Notes: generated from the sequence alone by a model not told the origin. DNA of 64,000 nucleotides from Amycolatopsis sp. NBC_01480 (GCF_036227205.1 NZ_CP109442.1:4092001-4156000); one strand, 5' to 3'; positions 8,882 through 17,470 are shown, counted from the first letter of the stretch. Made by a program: numbers and translations.

Positions 8882-9649
8882 ATGACCTACCCCAGCGGCG
8901 GGCCCGGTTACCCCCAGCAAGGTGGCGGCCAGCAGCCCCTTCAGGGCCCGCCCCCGTCCGGCCCGTTCCCCCAGCAGGGCCCGCCCCCGTCGTCCGGCGG
9001 ACCGGCGCTGCCGCAGAACCTGCCCACGCTGCTCGCCCTCGTGGTGGTCGTGCTCGGTGTCATCCAGTACTTCCTCGGCTTCTCCGACGAGGCCGGCGAC
9101 GTCGGCCAGGAGACGGTCTTCCTGCTCGTCGGCGGTCTGCTCTCCGCGCTGCACGTGCTGCCGAAGGCGCCGAAGGTGCTGCCGTTCGCCGCGCTGTTCA
9201 GCGTGGTCGGCGCGCTCGGGGCGCTGGACACGGTGGTGGCCGAGACGAGCACGCCGGGCATCGTCACCGTGGTGCTGATCCTGGGCTTCGTGCAGATGCT
9301 GGTCTCCGTCGCCGGGCTGCTGCTCGAGTACGACGTGCTCAAGCTGCCGGCGCCGAAGCCCGCCACGCCGCAGTACCAGCAGACCCAGTACGGCCAGTCC
9401 GGTCCCGCCGGCCCGTTCGGCCAGCCGCAGCAGTACCAGCAGCCCGGCTCGACGCCGCCGGCTCCCGGCCAGCAGCCGGGCTCGACCCCTGGCCAGCAGC
9501 CGGGTTCGACGCCGCCGCCGGGACCGGGCCAGCAGGCCACGACGTACGCGCCTCAGCAGGGCCAGTTCTTCCAGCAGCCCCCGGCCGACCAGCCGAAGCC
9601 GGGCTCGGGCACGGGTACTCCGCCGGGCGGTTTCGGCCAGCAGGGCTGA
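8882..9649 (+). CDS. DUF5336-type membrane protein (34 kDa antigen homologue)
   Basis: 255 residues in three parts: a Pro/Gly/Gln-rich cytosolic head (1-45), four hydrophobic segments (about 48-160, starting LPTLLALVVVVLGVIQYFLGF and ending with LLLEYDVLKLP), and a long Gln/Pro/Gly tail with QQPG and STPP repeats. This architecture and position (between sucD and perM) match mycobacterial Rv0954, implicated in the cell-envelope/division zone. AGGAGAG lies upstream of the ATG. The repeat-like tail is normal for the family. Function at molecular level is not established. Confidence 0.85.
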   Translation: MTYPSGGPGYPQQGGGQQPLQGPPPSGPFPQQGPPPSSGGPALPQNLPTLLALVVVVLGVIQYFLGFSDEAGDVGQETVFLLVGGLLSALHVLPKAPKVLPFAALFSVVGALGALDTVVAETSTPGIVTVVLILGFVQMLVSVAGLLLEYDVLKLPAPKPATPQYQQTQYGQSGPAGPFGQPQQYQQPGSTPPAPGQQPGSTPGQQPGSTPPPGPGQQATTYAPQQGQFFQQPPADQPKPGSGTGTPPGGFGQQG

Positions 9650-9671
9650 TTCTTCCGCTTCCACGAAGCGC

Positions 9672-9750
9672 CCCAATGCCACATTGGGTGCGTGGAACGC
9701 ACCCAATGTGGCGTTCGGTGCGTTGAGCGCAACCAATGCCACATTGGGGC
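9672..9750. repeat. Three tandem 30-bp units with palindromic core
   Basis: Copies begin at 9672, 9702 and 9732, exactly 30 bp apart, each followed by gtgcg/gcgca words. The first and third contain the palindrome CCAATG-CCA-CATTGG; the middle one is a half-degenerate copy (cccaatgtggcgttcgg). They lie in a 256-bp gap, ahead of a terminator. Role unknown: protein binding or a small mobile palindrome is possible. Confidence 0.7.
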
Positions 9751-9763
9751 GTTTGCCGCTGTC

Positions 9764-9806
9764 AAAACACCCGCTGTGACTCTCCGTGTCACAGCGGGTG
9801 TTTTTG
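9764..9806. terminator. Terminator after the DUF5336 gene
   Basis: Perfect 17-bp arms (aaaacacccgctgtgac and complement) with a 7-base loop and a run of T on the plus side. The matching A run on the other arm makes it potentially bidirectional. It separates the DUF5336 gene from the perM-like gene. Confidence 0.85.
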
Positions 9807-9905
9807 TTGTCCTGGCCAACCCGGTCGGGTGGGTTAGGTTCGCCACGCCCTCCGGCGGCGGCGTGCCTCACCCGGACGGACCAGCGCGGATGTCATGGTC
9901 AACTC

Positions 9906-11450
9906 ATGCAGCTGCTCACCAGTTCCGGACGCCCGCCGGGCGACGAACCGGTGGCGGACGCTCCCGAACTCGCCGCGGAAGTGACTCCGGCGACGCGGGT
10001 GCGGGTGTTGTCCTCCGCCGCCCTCGGGCCGCTGATCACGGGATACGCCCTGGTCGCGACCTTGATCGCGCTCGTCACGCTGACCGCCGACCGGTTCTCC
10101 GCCACGGGTGCGCTGCTCACGGCCGGGCCGGGCTGGCTCGCCGCGTACCAGGTGCAGCTCGGCATCGGCGGCCACCCGCTGGGCGTGCTGCCGCTGCTGC
10201 CCACGGCCGGCGCGGTGCTGCTGGTCGCGCGGACGGCGTCCGGCGCCGTCCAGCGGCTGGGGCTGACCCGGCCGAGGCAGGCCGTTCCGTTGATCGCCGT
10301 GATCGCCGGGGCGCACGCGCTGTTCGGCCTGGTCATCGCGCTGCTCGCACTCGGCGCGCCGGTGCGGGTGAACCCGGCGCTCGCCTTCGCCATGCCCGGG
10401 GTGCTGGCCGCGCTCGCCGCCAGTGCCGGGGTGGTGCGCCGCTGTGGCCTGCCGCACGCCGTCGCCGAGCGACTCGACCCGCTGGCCGCGCGCGGCGCTC
10501 GGGCCGGCGCCCTCGGGCTGGCCGCGCTGGTGCTGGTGGGCGCGCTGGTGTTCACGCTCGCCACGGTGCTGTCGATGTCCACTGTGGACAACCTGTTCGA
10601 ACCTTCGGTCGGCAGCAGTCTCGGGCTGCTGCTGCTTTCGGTGCTGTACCTGCCCAACGCCGTCGTGGCGGCCATGTCGTTCGTCACCGGGCCCGGATTC
10701 ACCATCGGCTCGCTGGACGTCAGTCTGGTCGGCTACCGCGGCGGCGACGTGCCAGCCCTGCCGCTGCTCGGCGGGATCCCCGCGCACGCCGCCGTGTGGT
10801 GGCCCGCGCTGCTGGTGCTGCCGGCCGCCGTCGGCGCGCTGGTCGGCTGGTCGGTCCGCCGGGTGGACGACGACCCGGCCGCGCGCATCCGCGTGGTCGC
10901 CGTCGCGGGCGCCGTGGTCGGCTTCGGCTGCGTGGTGCTGGGGACGCTCGCGGGCGGACGGCTCGGCGACGGCCCGTTCGACCCGGTCAGCGTGCCGGTC
11001 GGGGTCGCCTCGATCGTGGCGTTCTGCTGGATCGTGATCCCGGGCGGGTTCGTGGCGTTCTTCGCCGGGGAGCACGCGCCGGCCGCGCCGCCCACCACTC
11101 TGGACGTCGAGCCGGACGAGGCCTTCGACGATGAGGCGGCCGCGGAATCCGAAGAAGCCGAGGAGTCCGACGGGGCCGAGGAGTCCGAAGAGGACACGTC
11201 TGAAGACGCTTCGGAAGACGCCGATCAGCCGGAGACCGAGCCGGACACCGCCGAGGCCGACGAGACCGACGAGCCCGATGACTTCGACGAGACCGCCGAA
11301 TTCGACGCCGAAGCCGACGCGGAACTGGGCCTGGAGCAGCCGGAGGACGTGGTCCTCGACGAGCCGGAGCCCCGGCCCGAGCCGCCCGGCGCTGTGACCG
11401 GGTCCACCGAGGCCTCTGTCGACGAGAAGTCCCCGGAGGACGACCGTTAG
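9906..11450 (+). CDS. perM: DUF6350 / PerM-like cell-division membrane protein
   Basis: 514 residues. A cytosolic head of about 40 residues is followed by a series of hydrophobic helices (for example LGPLITGYALVATLIALVTL, ALGLAALVLVGALVFTLATVL, LVLPAAVGALVGWSV) to about residue 390, then a strongly acidic Glu/Asp-rich tail of about 120 residues. Length, topology and location immediately upstream of purN-purH match Rv0955 (PerM), a division-linked membrane protein needed for persistence. The acidic tail has degenerate EEAEES/DETDEPDD repeats. ATG 9906 is preferred because earlier in-frame codons have no ribosome site. The name is by synteny and topology rather than a catalytic motif. Confidence 0.82.
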   Translation: MQLLTSSGRPPGDEPVADAPELAAEVTPATRVRVLSSAALGPLITGYALVATLIALVTLTADRFSATGALLTAGPGWLAAYQVQLGIGGHPLGVLPLLPTAGAVLLVARTASGAVQRLGLTRPRQAVPLIAVIAGAHALFGLVIALLALGAPVRVNPALAFAMPGVLAALAASAGVVRRCGLPHAVAERLDPLAARGARAGALGLAALVLVGALVFTLATVLSMSTVDNLFEPSVGSSLGLLLLSVLYLPNAVVAAMSFVTGPGFTIGSLDVSLVGYRGGDVPALPLLGGIPAHAAVWWPALLVLPAAVGALVGWSVRRVDDDPAARIRVVAVAGAVVGFGCVVLGTLAGGRLGDGPFDPVSVPVGVASIVAFCWIVIPGGFVAFFAGEHAPAAPPTTLDVEPDEAFDDEAAAESEEAEESDGAEESEEDTSEDASEDADQPETEPDTAEADETDEPDDFDETAEFDAEADAELGLEQPEDVVLDEPEPRPEPPGAVTGSTEASVDEKSPEDDR

Positions 11451-11488
11451 GGTTGGGGTGACCTGCTGAAGCGCCGTGCGCCCGAGGC

Positions 11489-12142
11489 GTGCCGCCGTGC
11501 AAGGAGCCCGTTCTGGCCAGTCGCTTGGACCTGCCCACCCCGGTGAAGATCGTCGTGCTCGCGTCCGGTTCCGGCACGCTGCTGCAGGCGCTGCTCGACG
11601 CCGTCGCGCGCCCCGGCTTCCCCGCCTCCGTCGCCGCGGTCGGCGCCGACCGCACGGGTATTGAGGCACTGGCCAGGGCCGAGCGTGCGGACGTGCCGTC
11701 CTTCACCGTCCGCGTCGCCGACCACCCTGACCGCGCGGCCTGGGACGAGGCGCTGACCCAGGCCGTCGCCGTCTACCAGCCCGATCTGGTGGTGTCGGCG
11801 GGCTTCATGAAGATCCTCGGCCCGCGGTTCCTGTCCCGGTTCGAGAACCGGGTGGTCAACACGCATCCGGCGCTGCTGCCGTCGTTCCCGGGCATGCACG
11901 CGGTCGCGGACGCGCTGGCGGCCGGGGTCAAGGTCACCGGGTCGACCGTGCACTTCGTCGACGCGGGGGTGGACACCGGCCCGGTCATCGCCCAGGAGGC
12001 GGTGGTGGTGGAGGCCGAGGACACCGAAGACGTCCTGCACGAGCGGATCAAGGCCGTGGAACGCAGGCTGCTGGTTGAAACGATCGAGCGACTCGGCCGT
12101 GGTGGCTGCACCGTGGACGGACGAAAGGTGAGGTTTTCGTGA
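11489..12142 (+). CDS. purN: Phosphoribosylglycinamide formyltransferase
   Basis: Transfers a formyl group from 10-formyl-THF to GAR in purine synthesis. About 217 residues from the GTG used here. The body begins [19 protein letters not shown]; catalytic Asn, His and Asp lie in [15 protein letters not shown] and [10 protein letters not shown]. The start is unclear: the GTG at 11489 has no ribosome site, whereas AAGGAG at 11501 is well placed for a CTG at 11513. The stop overlaps the purH start (GTGA), so the two are coupled. It is positioned as in mycobacteria (perM-purN-purH). Confidence 0.94.
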   Translation: MPPCKEPVLASRLDLPTPVKIVVLASGSGTLLQALLDAVARPGFPASVAAVGADRTGIEALARAERADVPSFTVRVADHPDRAAWDEALTQAVAVYQPDLVVSAGFMKILGPRFLSRFENRVVNTHPALLPSFPGMHAVADALAAGVKVTGSTVHFVDAGVDTGPVIAQEAVVVEAEDTEDVLHERIKAVERRLLVETIERLGRGGCTVDGRKVRFS

Positions 12143-13701
12143 GCACTGAACAAGGACGACGCCCGGTCCGGCGCGCGCTGATCGGCGTTTCGGACAAGGC
12201 CGGCCTGCTCGAGCTCGCGACCGGTCTGCACGCGGCCGGCGTGGAGATCGTGTCGACCGGCGGCACCGCGAAGGTGATCGCGAACGCGGGGGTCCCGGTC
12301 ACGCCGGTCGAGCAGGTCACGGGGTTCCCGGAATCGCTCGACGGCCGGGTGAAGACGCTGCACCCGCGCGTGCACGCCGGGCTGCTCGCCGACCAGGGCA
12401 ACGACGACCATGTGGCGCAGCTGAAGAAGCTCGACATCGCGCCGTTCGACCTGCTCGTGGTGAACCTGTACCCGTTCGCGCAGACCGTCGCCTCGGGCGC
12501 GAGCCCCGAGGACTGCGTGGAGAACATCGACATCGGCGGCCCGGCGATGGTGCGCGCGGCCGCGAAGAACCACGGCAGCGTCGCGGTGGTCGTGGACCCG
12601 GCGCGTTACGACTGGGTGCTGGAGCGCGTCGCCGAAGGCGGCTTCGAGCTGGCTGACCGCAAGCGTCTCGCGGCGCAGGCGTACGCGCACACGGCGGCGT
12701 ACGACACGGCTGTCGCTTCGTGGTTCGCGAACTCGTACGCGCCCGCGGACGACTCCGGCTTCCCGGACTTCACCGGCGCCACCTGGGAGCGCGCGGACGT
12801 GCTGCGCTACGGCGAGAACCCGCACCAGAAGGCCGCGCTGTACAAGAGCGCGCAGCCGGGGCTGGCGCACGCCGAGCAGCTGCACGGCAAGGCCATGTCG
12901 TACAACAACTACGTCGACACCGACGCCGCCCGGCGCGCCGCGTTCGACTTCGCCGAGCCCGCCGTCGCGATCATCAAGCACGCGAACCCGTGCGGCATCG
13001 CCGTGGGCGTGGACGTCGCCGAGGCGCACCGCAAGGCGCACGCGTGCGACCCGGTTTCGGCCTACGGCGGCGTGATCGCCACGAACCGGCCGGTGAGCGT
13101 GCTGGCCGCGGAGCAGATCGCCGAGGTGTTCACCGAGGTCGTGCTCGCGCCCGACTTCGAGCCCGAGGCGCTGGAGATCTTGCAGCGCAAGAAGAACGTG
13201 CGGCTGCTGAAGCTGCCGGTGATCGAGCACCCGGCGCCGGTGGAGTTCCGGCCGATCTCCGGCGGGGTGCTCGTGCAGACCGTCGACGCGATCGACGCCC
13301 CCGGCGACGACCCGGCCAACTGGCAGCTCGCGACCGGTGCCCCGGCCGACGAGCAGACGCTCGCGGACCTGGAGTTCGCCTGGCGCTCGCTGCGCGCGGT
13401 GAAGTCCAACGCGATCCTGCTGGCGCACGAGGGCGCCACCGTCGGCGTCGGCATGGGGCAGGTCAACCGCGTCGACTCCTCGCGGCTGGCGGTCACCCGC
13501 GCGGGTGACCGGGCGAAGGGCTCGGTGGGCGCGTCCGACGCGTTCTTCCCGTTCCCGGACGGGCTCGAGGTGCTGATCGAGGCCGGCGTGCGCGCCGTCG
13601 TCCAGCCCGGCGGGTCCATTCGCGACGCCGAGGTGATCGCGGCCGCGGAGGCCGCGGGGATCACGCTGTACCTCACGGGCACGCGTCACTTCGCGCACTG
13701 A
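12139..13701 (+). CDS. purH: Bifunctional AICAR transformylase/IMP cyclohydrolase
   Basis: 520 residues, full length, catalysing the last two steps to IMP. The N-terminal cyclohydrolase domain (about 10-200) contains [24 protein letters not shown] and the [13 protein letters not shown] signature. The transformylase domain follows with [40 protein letters not shown] and [17 protein letters not shown] 12139 overlaps the purN stop. The operon ends at the hairpin 13714-13748. It uses 10-formyl-THF, as does PurN; FolD, encoded further right, feeds that pool. Confidence 0.97.
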   Translation: MSTEQGRRPVRRALIGVSDKAGLLELATGLHAAGVEIVSTGGTAKVIANAGVPVTPVEQVTGFPESLDGRVKTLHPRVHAGLLADQGNDDHVAQLKKLDIAPFDLLVVNLYPFAQTVASGASPEDCVENIDIGGPAMVRAAAKNHGSVAVVVDPARYDWVLERVAEGGFELADRKRLAAQAYAHTAAYDTAVASWFANSYAPADDSGFPDFTGATWERADVLRYGENPHQKAALYKSAQPGLAHAEQLHGKAMSYNNYVDTDAARRAAFDFAEPAVAIIKHANPCGIAVGVDVAEAHRKAHACDPVSAYGGVIATNRPVSVLAAEQIAEVFTEVVLAPDFEPEALEILQRKKNVRLLKLPVIEHPAPVEFRPISGGVLVQTVDAIDAPGDDPANWQLATGAPADEQTLADLEFAWRSLRAVKSNAILLAHEGATVGVGMGQVNRVDSSRLAVTRAGDRAKGSVGASDAFFPFPDGLEVLIEAGVRAVVQPGGSIRDAEVIAAAEAAGITLYLTGTRHFAH

Positions 13702-13713
13702 CCGCGGGTTTTC

Positions 13714-13748
13714 CCAGGGCCGGCCGGGTTTTCCCCGGCCGGCCCTGG
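13714..13748. terminator. Bidirectional terminator between purH and the GNAT gene
   Basis: Two perfect 15-bp arms (ccagggccggccggg and complement) around a tttt-containing loop, placed between converging genes whose stops are 12 and 5 bp away. The position supports use from both sides. Confidence 0.8.
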
Positions 13749-13752
13749 TGCG

Positions 13753-14262
13753 TCATCCCTCGCGCAGGCGGCCGTAGACGACCACGTCGCGGTTGGCCCC
13801 GTCGCGCCAGACCGCTTGGCACAGCAGGCCTTCGCGGTGGAAGCCGGCCTTCTCCAGCACCCGCTGCTCGGCGACGTTGTCGTCGTCGGTGAACGCCTCC
13901 AGCCGGTGCGCGCGGGTGAAGCGGAACAGGTGGTCGACGAGCAGCCGGTGCGCCTTCGTCCCGGTGCCGTGGCCGCGCTGGTCGGGCAGCAGAGTCACGC
14001 CGATCTCGTGACAGCCGCCGGCCGGCCCGCCGCGGTCGGCGGCCCGCCAGCCGGCCATCCCGGCCACGGCGCCGTCCACCGTCACGGCGATGAAGCTCGA
14101 CGTTCCGCCGAGCAGACCGTCCTCGGCGAAGCGACGGCGGCGAGCCTGCGGATCGGCGAAACCGTTCCACTGGAACGCCCCGAGCACCTCGGGGTCGGTG
14201 GCGAACCGGTCCAGGACCGGCAGGTCGTCTTCGGCGAAGGCGCGGAGCGCGACGTGTTTCAC
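13753..14262 (-). CDS. GNAT-family N-acetyltransferase
   Basis: 169 residues, RimJ/RimL-like single GNAT domain. It begins VKHVALRAFAEDDLPVLDRF; the acetyl-CoA loop is in LLPDQRGHGTGTKAH and the C-terminal strand in NVAEQRVLEKAGFHREG. The substrate cannot be told; this subfamily often modifies protein N-termini or small amines. GTG 14262 overlaps the stop of the upstream TetR gene (GTGA), so both are made from one mRNA. Further upstream in-frame codons lie inside tetR and are not needed. Confidence 0.88.
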   Translation of the reverse strand: MKHVALRAFAEDDLPVLDRFATDPEVLGAFQWNGFADPQARRRRFAEDGLLGGTSSFIAVTVDGAVAGMAGWRAADRGGPAGGCHEIGVTLLPDQRGHGTGTKAHRLLVDHLFRFTRAHRLEAFTDDDNVAEQRVLEKAGFHREGLLCQAVWRDGANRDVVVYGRLREG

Positions 14263-14861
14263 TTCAAGCCCACCAGTTTCGTCAGGAAGCGGTCGATCTG
14301 TTCGCGGGCCGGCGGCCAGTCCAGGTCCGGCTCGTTGATGCGCTGGGAAAGCATGCCGTTGACGGCGGTGCGGAAGTCGATCGTCACGGTCGCGACGTCG
14401 TCTTGCGGGGCCACGCCGGCGTCCATGCAGCGCTGGACGGCCGCGCGGGTGCGCCCGAGCAGGACTTCCTTGAACGGCATGCCGAGCCGCCGGTGCACCT
14501 TGCTTTCGTGGAGCACCTTGTAGAGGCCGGGATGCGCCTGCGCCCACTCGGCCTGTGCGAGCGTGCGGTGGCGCAGCTGAGCCGCCGGGTCGCCCTCGTG
14601 AGCCTGCTCAGCCTCGTCGCCGCCGCGCACCAGCTCCTCGTGACAGCGCTGCATGGCGGCGAGCACCAATGCGTCGCGGTCGGGGAAGTACAGGTACACC
14701 GACGTCGCCGCGATCGACACCTCGCGCGCGACGGCCCGCAGCGACAGGGCCTCGTCGTCGGCCAGCTCTTCGAGCATCCGGACGGCGGCCGTCACGATCT
14801 CTTCCCGCAGCAGCTCGCCTTGGCCGCGGGCGTTGGGGCGTCGTCGGGTGGTCTTCTCCAT
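14259..14861 (-). CDS. TetR/AcrR-family transcriptional repressor
   Basis: 200 residues. The N-terminal helix-turn-helix (LREEIVTAAVRMLEELADD through SLRAVAREVSIAATSVYLYFPDRDALVLA) is intact; the C-terminal ligand domain is of the TetR_C_33 kind (AVQRCMDAGVAPQDD). It is divergent from the CMD-like gene at 14961, with palindromes between, and coupled to the GNAT gene downstream. This suggests it controls itself, the acetyltransferase and the divergent gene; the effector is unknown. Confidence 0.92.
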   Translation of the reverse strand: MEKTTRRRPNARGQGELLREEIVTAAVRMLEELADDEALSLRAVAREVSIAATSVYLYFPDRDALVLAAMQRCHEELVRGGDEAEQAHEGDPAAQLRHRTLAQAEWAQAHPGLYKVLHESKVHRRLGMPFKEVLLGRTRAAVQRCMDAGVAPQDDVATVTIDFRTAVNGMLSQRINEPDLDWPPAREQIDRFLTKLVGLK

Positions 14862-14892
14862 GGCGGCCCCAGTGTAGCTGGACAGTTATCGC

Positions 14893-14935
14893 GCTACAGG
14901 TGTAGCTTCATTTCACGCTACAGCTGTAGCGCTAC
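14893..14935. promoter_or_regulatory. Tandem palindromic operator between tetR and the CMD-like gene
   Basis: GCTACAGGTGTAGC (14893-14906) and the perfect palindrome GCTACAGCTGTAGC (14917-14930), followed by gctac, are spaced 24 bp centre to centre. A 14-bp palindrome in a tetR/target divergent gap is typical for TetR dimers. The sites are seen; the regulator assignment is inferred from position. Confidence 0.7.
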
Positions 14936-14960
14936 GGATGTACTGAGGGGAAGTACTGCT

Positions 14961-15650
14961 ATGACAACGATTGCCGAGAGCAATCTGGAGCGGCTGGCGG
15001 CGCTGGACCCGGCGTTCGCGCGGATGGTCGGGGCGACCACGCGGCACGTCCGGGTGCCGGAGCTGACCGAACGGGAGACGGTGTTCTTGTACGTGGTCGC
15101 GGACGTCTGCCAGCCGAGCCTCGGCCTGCCGTTCGAGGCGCACGTCCGCGCCGGCCTCGCCGCGGGAGTGTCCGTTGTGGACATTCACACGCTGCTGCGG
15201 TTCGTCTCCTACGACACGGGCTACCCGGCGGCGGCCGCGGGCCTCGAGCGGCTCGTCGAACTGGAGGAGGCGCTGGGCCTGCTTCGGCCGGAGGCGTCCC
15301 TGCCGGCCGAGGAGTTGCTGGTGCCCGGGCCGAGCCCGATGCCGCCGTCGGCGCAGGCGCGGCTGGCCGAGCTGGATCCGCACTTCGCGGAGTACTTCAG
15401 CCTGCAGTCGAGGATGCGGACGGACCCGGGTTTCGCGGGGCTGAGCGAGCGTGAACGCGCATTCGCGACGATGAGCGTCGACGTGCATTACCAGACCCTG
15501 GGGGAGACTTTCGCGATCCACGTCGGCCGGGCCCTGCGCGCGGGCGCTTCACCGGACGACGTGCGCGCCGTGCTGCGCTTCAACGCCCAGTTCGGGGCGA
15601 CGCGGGTTTGGCAGGCGTGGCAGGCGTTGAACCCGCTGCTGGCCGGCTGA
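14961..15650 (+). CDS. Carboxymuconolactone-decarboxylase/AhpD-like protein
   Basis: 229 residues built of two CMD-like halves (about 1-100 and 125-225), each with an LTEREtvf/LSERERAF helix and an AGVSVVDIH or AGASPDDVRAVLR segment. The AhpD CxxC redox pair is missing: the first half has a lone Cys (ADVCQPS) and the second none, so peroxidase activity is unlikely and a decarboxylase or isomerase-like role is possible. AGGGGAAG lies upstream of the ATG. It is divergent from, and probably repressed by, the TetR gene. Confidence 0.8.
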   Translation: MTTIAESNLERLAALDPAFARMVGATTRHVRVPELTERETVFLYVVADVCQPSLGLPFEAHVRAGLAAGVSVVDIHTLLRFVSYDTGYPAAAAGLERLVELEEALGLLRPEASLPAEELLVPGPSPMPPSAQARLAELDPHFAEYFSLQSRMRTDPGFAGLSERERAFATMSVDVHYQTLGETFAIHVGRALRAGASPDDVRAVLRFNAQFGATRVWQAWQALNPLLAG

Positions 15651-15654
15651 AAAG

Positions 15655-15700
15655 CTCGTGAGTGTTTATGACGGTTAGAACCGTCATAAACACTCACGAG
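15655..15700. repeat. 46-bp near-perfect palindrome, copy 1
   Basis: Two 22-bp arms (ctcgtgagtgtttatgacgg... and complement) separated by only AG. It lies where the CMD gene (plus) and the FAD-enzyme remnant (minus) converge and contains the remnant's stop. The same 46 bp, in the opposite orientation as read from the central CT, recurs at 30854-30899, also between converging genes. It could work as a bidirectional terminator or be a palindromic repeat family (see findings). Confidence 0.85.
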
Positions 15701-16017
15701 TGCTGAGCTGCGAGGGGCTGGGAATAGTCCGGCAGTGGCCAGTCGCCGCCGCGGTCCTCCTTCGCGAACCGCGCGGCCAATTCGGGCAGCCGCAGGAACG
15801 TGGCCACCGCGCCCATCGCGCGAATGCTGGTGATTCCCAGGCGGCCCTTCGGGAATCCGAGGCGCAGCAGCTTCGGGTTGACCTCGTCCTGAACGTGCTC
15901 GATGAACGGCTTCAGCGTCGCTTGGTACTGCGCGAACGCGGCCGGGGGGTCATCCGGGTTCCGGTTGATCTCCCCGGCCAGGACGTAGGCGCCGACCAGC
16001 GCGGGGCGCGGCTGCAT
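15694..16017 (-). pseudogene. FAD-dependent monooxygenase, C-terminal remnant
   Basis: Only about 100 C-terminal residues remain: ALVGAYVLAGEINRNPDD, then an amphipathic FAQYQATLKPFIEHVQ helix, then VNPKLLRLGFPKG and a final RFAKEDRGGDWPLPDY. This is the tail of PHBH-type FAD monooxygenases, whose family members are near 380-400 residues; the GxGxxG NAD/FAD domain is absent. Homology stops abruptly near 16000-16017, exactly where the opposite-strand TetR remnant begins. No start codon or ribosome site is seen at the break. Confidence 0.75.
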
Positions 16018-16290
16018 GCCGGCACCAATCCGCAGGGGACGGACCTTTCCCGCGCCTTCCACAAGGTCGCCTTCCTGGTCGCCGCGGGCCTGTCTGAGCG
16101 GGACGCGCAGATGGCGATGCTCACCACCGGTCACTTCACGGTCTTGAGCGTGCTGGAGGAGCAGGCCGGTATCGGCGACGGCGCGGGGCATCCCCCGCTG
16201 GATCCCGCGGCTGTGTTTGATGCTGGGCTGACGTTGATTGTCGATGGGGTGGCGCAACGTGTTGGGCCGGTTGCGTCTCGGCGGCGTTGA
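16000..16290 (+). pseudogene. TetR regulator, C-terminal remnant
   Basis: About 90 codons resembling the TetR_C_1 ligand domain: GARLHAGTNP, then AFLVAAGLSERDAQMAM and GHFTVLSVLEEQAG, ending after VDGVAQRVGPVASRRR. The DNA-binding half is missing. The break falls at 16000-16018, back to back with the FAD-enzyme remnant. An intact pair would have been a divergent monooxygenase and its repressor; one deletion has removed both 5' ends and the operator. Confidence 0.7.
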
Positions 16291-16410
16291 CGTCGCTTCC
16301 TGGTTTCAGGCGGATTCTGCCCGGCACGAGGCGCCTTGATCGGGTGATGGATGTCCTGACTCGCGTCGTCTGCTTGACAGGGATTCCCGGTCTGAGGTCT
16401 ACTGGAGCCA

Positions 16411-16426
16411 TCGAACAGGTGTTCGA
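16411..16426. promoter_or_regulatory. LexA (SOS) box of the mutasome operon
   Basis: TCGAACAGGTGTTCGA is a perfect 7+7 palindrome around GG and fits the actinobacterial LexA operator. The operon imuA'-imuB-dnaE2 is LexA-controlled in mycobacteria. Here the box lies 258 bp before the imuA' start, farther than usual, because a repeat-like leader has been inserted. Confidence 0.9.
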
Positions 16427-16684
16427 TGCAGGGTGTTGGAGCCGCCTTCCCCGCGGTGAAACGGTGCCCCGCCCGTCCCATGGTCCTTCCGGCGTGGGGG
16501 CGGGTTGGTGTGCCGGTGTGCGTCATGGCGTCCGGCGTCATGGCGTGCCGCGGCGCGACGCACGTCGTGTCCGTGTTCGAGCTGCCGCTCTCGGGCGGCC
16601 GCTTCGAGTGGTCGCTGGTGAGTGATCGCTTCGAGTGGCCGTTTGCGAGTGGTCGCGTTGATCCGTACGGGGGAGGTGGATGTG
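16427..16684. other. Long leader between LexA box and imuA'
   Basis: No gene is called here. The stretch 16590-16670 contains near repeats of cgcttcgagtgg (about every 26-30 bp) and gagtggtcgc. In-frame ATG and GTG codons exist but none has a ribosome site, and the translations resemble no ImuA' N-terminus. It probably represents spacer expansion like those elsewhere in the window. Confidence 0.5.
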
Positions 16685-17470
16685 GTGACGGCTGTGGTGG
16701 AACCGCCGGTCGCGCGGCTGGCGGCGTTGCCCGGGGTGAGCACGGCGAGCCGGGTGGCGGCCCAGGCCGCGCATGCCAGGACGACGGGAAGGGTGCTCCC
16801 GGTGTCCCCGGCGCTGGCCGGTCTGCTGCCCGCCTCGGGGCTCCGGCGCGGGAGCACCGTGGCGGTCCACAGTTCCACCTCGCTGCTCCTCGCCTTGCTC
16901 GCCGAGGCCACCGCCGCCGGGTCGTGGGCGGCGGTGGTCGGCGTGCCTTCACTGGGGGTGGCCGCGGCGGCCGAACACGGCGTCGCGGTCTCCCGGCTGG
17001 CGCTGGTCCCACGCCCGGGCGCCGAGTACCCGGCCGTGATGGCCGCCCTCCTGGACGGCGTCGACCTGGTCGTCACCGAGCCCCGCTCGGTCCAGCCGTC
17101 GATCGCCCGCCGCCTCTCGGCGCGCGCCCGCCACCGCGGCGCCGTCCTGGTCTCACTGGGCCCCTGGCCCGCGGCCGACGTCGAACTCCACTGCACCCGA
17201 GGCCCCTGGTCCGGCCTCTCCCGCGGCGCCGGCCACCTGGAATCCCGCCCGGTCGTGGTCCACGCCGCCGGCCGTGGCGCCGCCGCCCGCCCCCTGTCCA
17301 CCGCCCTGACCCTCCCCGACCCGACCGGCCGGATCGCCCCGGCCCGGGTGGAACCGGCAGAGCCGATGGAGCTGCCGATGGGGATGCCACGCCAGCTGAC
17401 CCGCGCGGAGGCCGCGGAGGAGACCTTGGCTGCTCCGCTGCACCTGATCCCCGAGGAGGCAGTGGGATGA
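16685..17470 (+). CDS. imuA': ImuA' mutasome protein (RecA-like fold)
   Basis: 261 residues. It is the actinobacterial ImuA' (Rv3395c type), which bridges ImuB and DnaE2 during damage-induced mutagenesis. N-terminus VEPPVARLAALPGVSTASRV; the degenerate P-loop region is GLRRGSTVAVHSSTSLLLALLAEA, lacking the GKT/S of RecA; later blocks are VVGVPSLGVAAAAEHG, PGAEYPAVMAALLDGVDLVV and ARARHRGAVLVSLGPWP. GTG 16685 was chosen (GGGAGG eight bases upstream); GTG 16682 is also possible. The stop overlaps the ATG of the next ORF (ATGA). Confidence 0.88.
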   Translation: MTAVVEPPVARLAALPGVSTASRVAAQAAHARTTGRVLPVSPALAGLLPASGLRRGSTVAVHSSTSLLLALLAEATAAGSWAAVVGVPSLGVAAAAEHGVAVSRLALVPRPGAEYPAVMAALLDGVDLVVTEPRSVQPSIARRLSARARHRGAVLVSLGPWPAADVELHCTRGPWSGLSRGAGHLESRPVVVHAAGRGAAARPLSTALTLPDPTGRIAPARVEPAEPMELPMGMPRQLTRAEAAEETLAAPLHLIPEEAVG

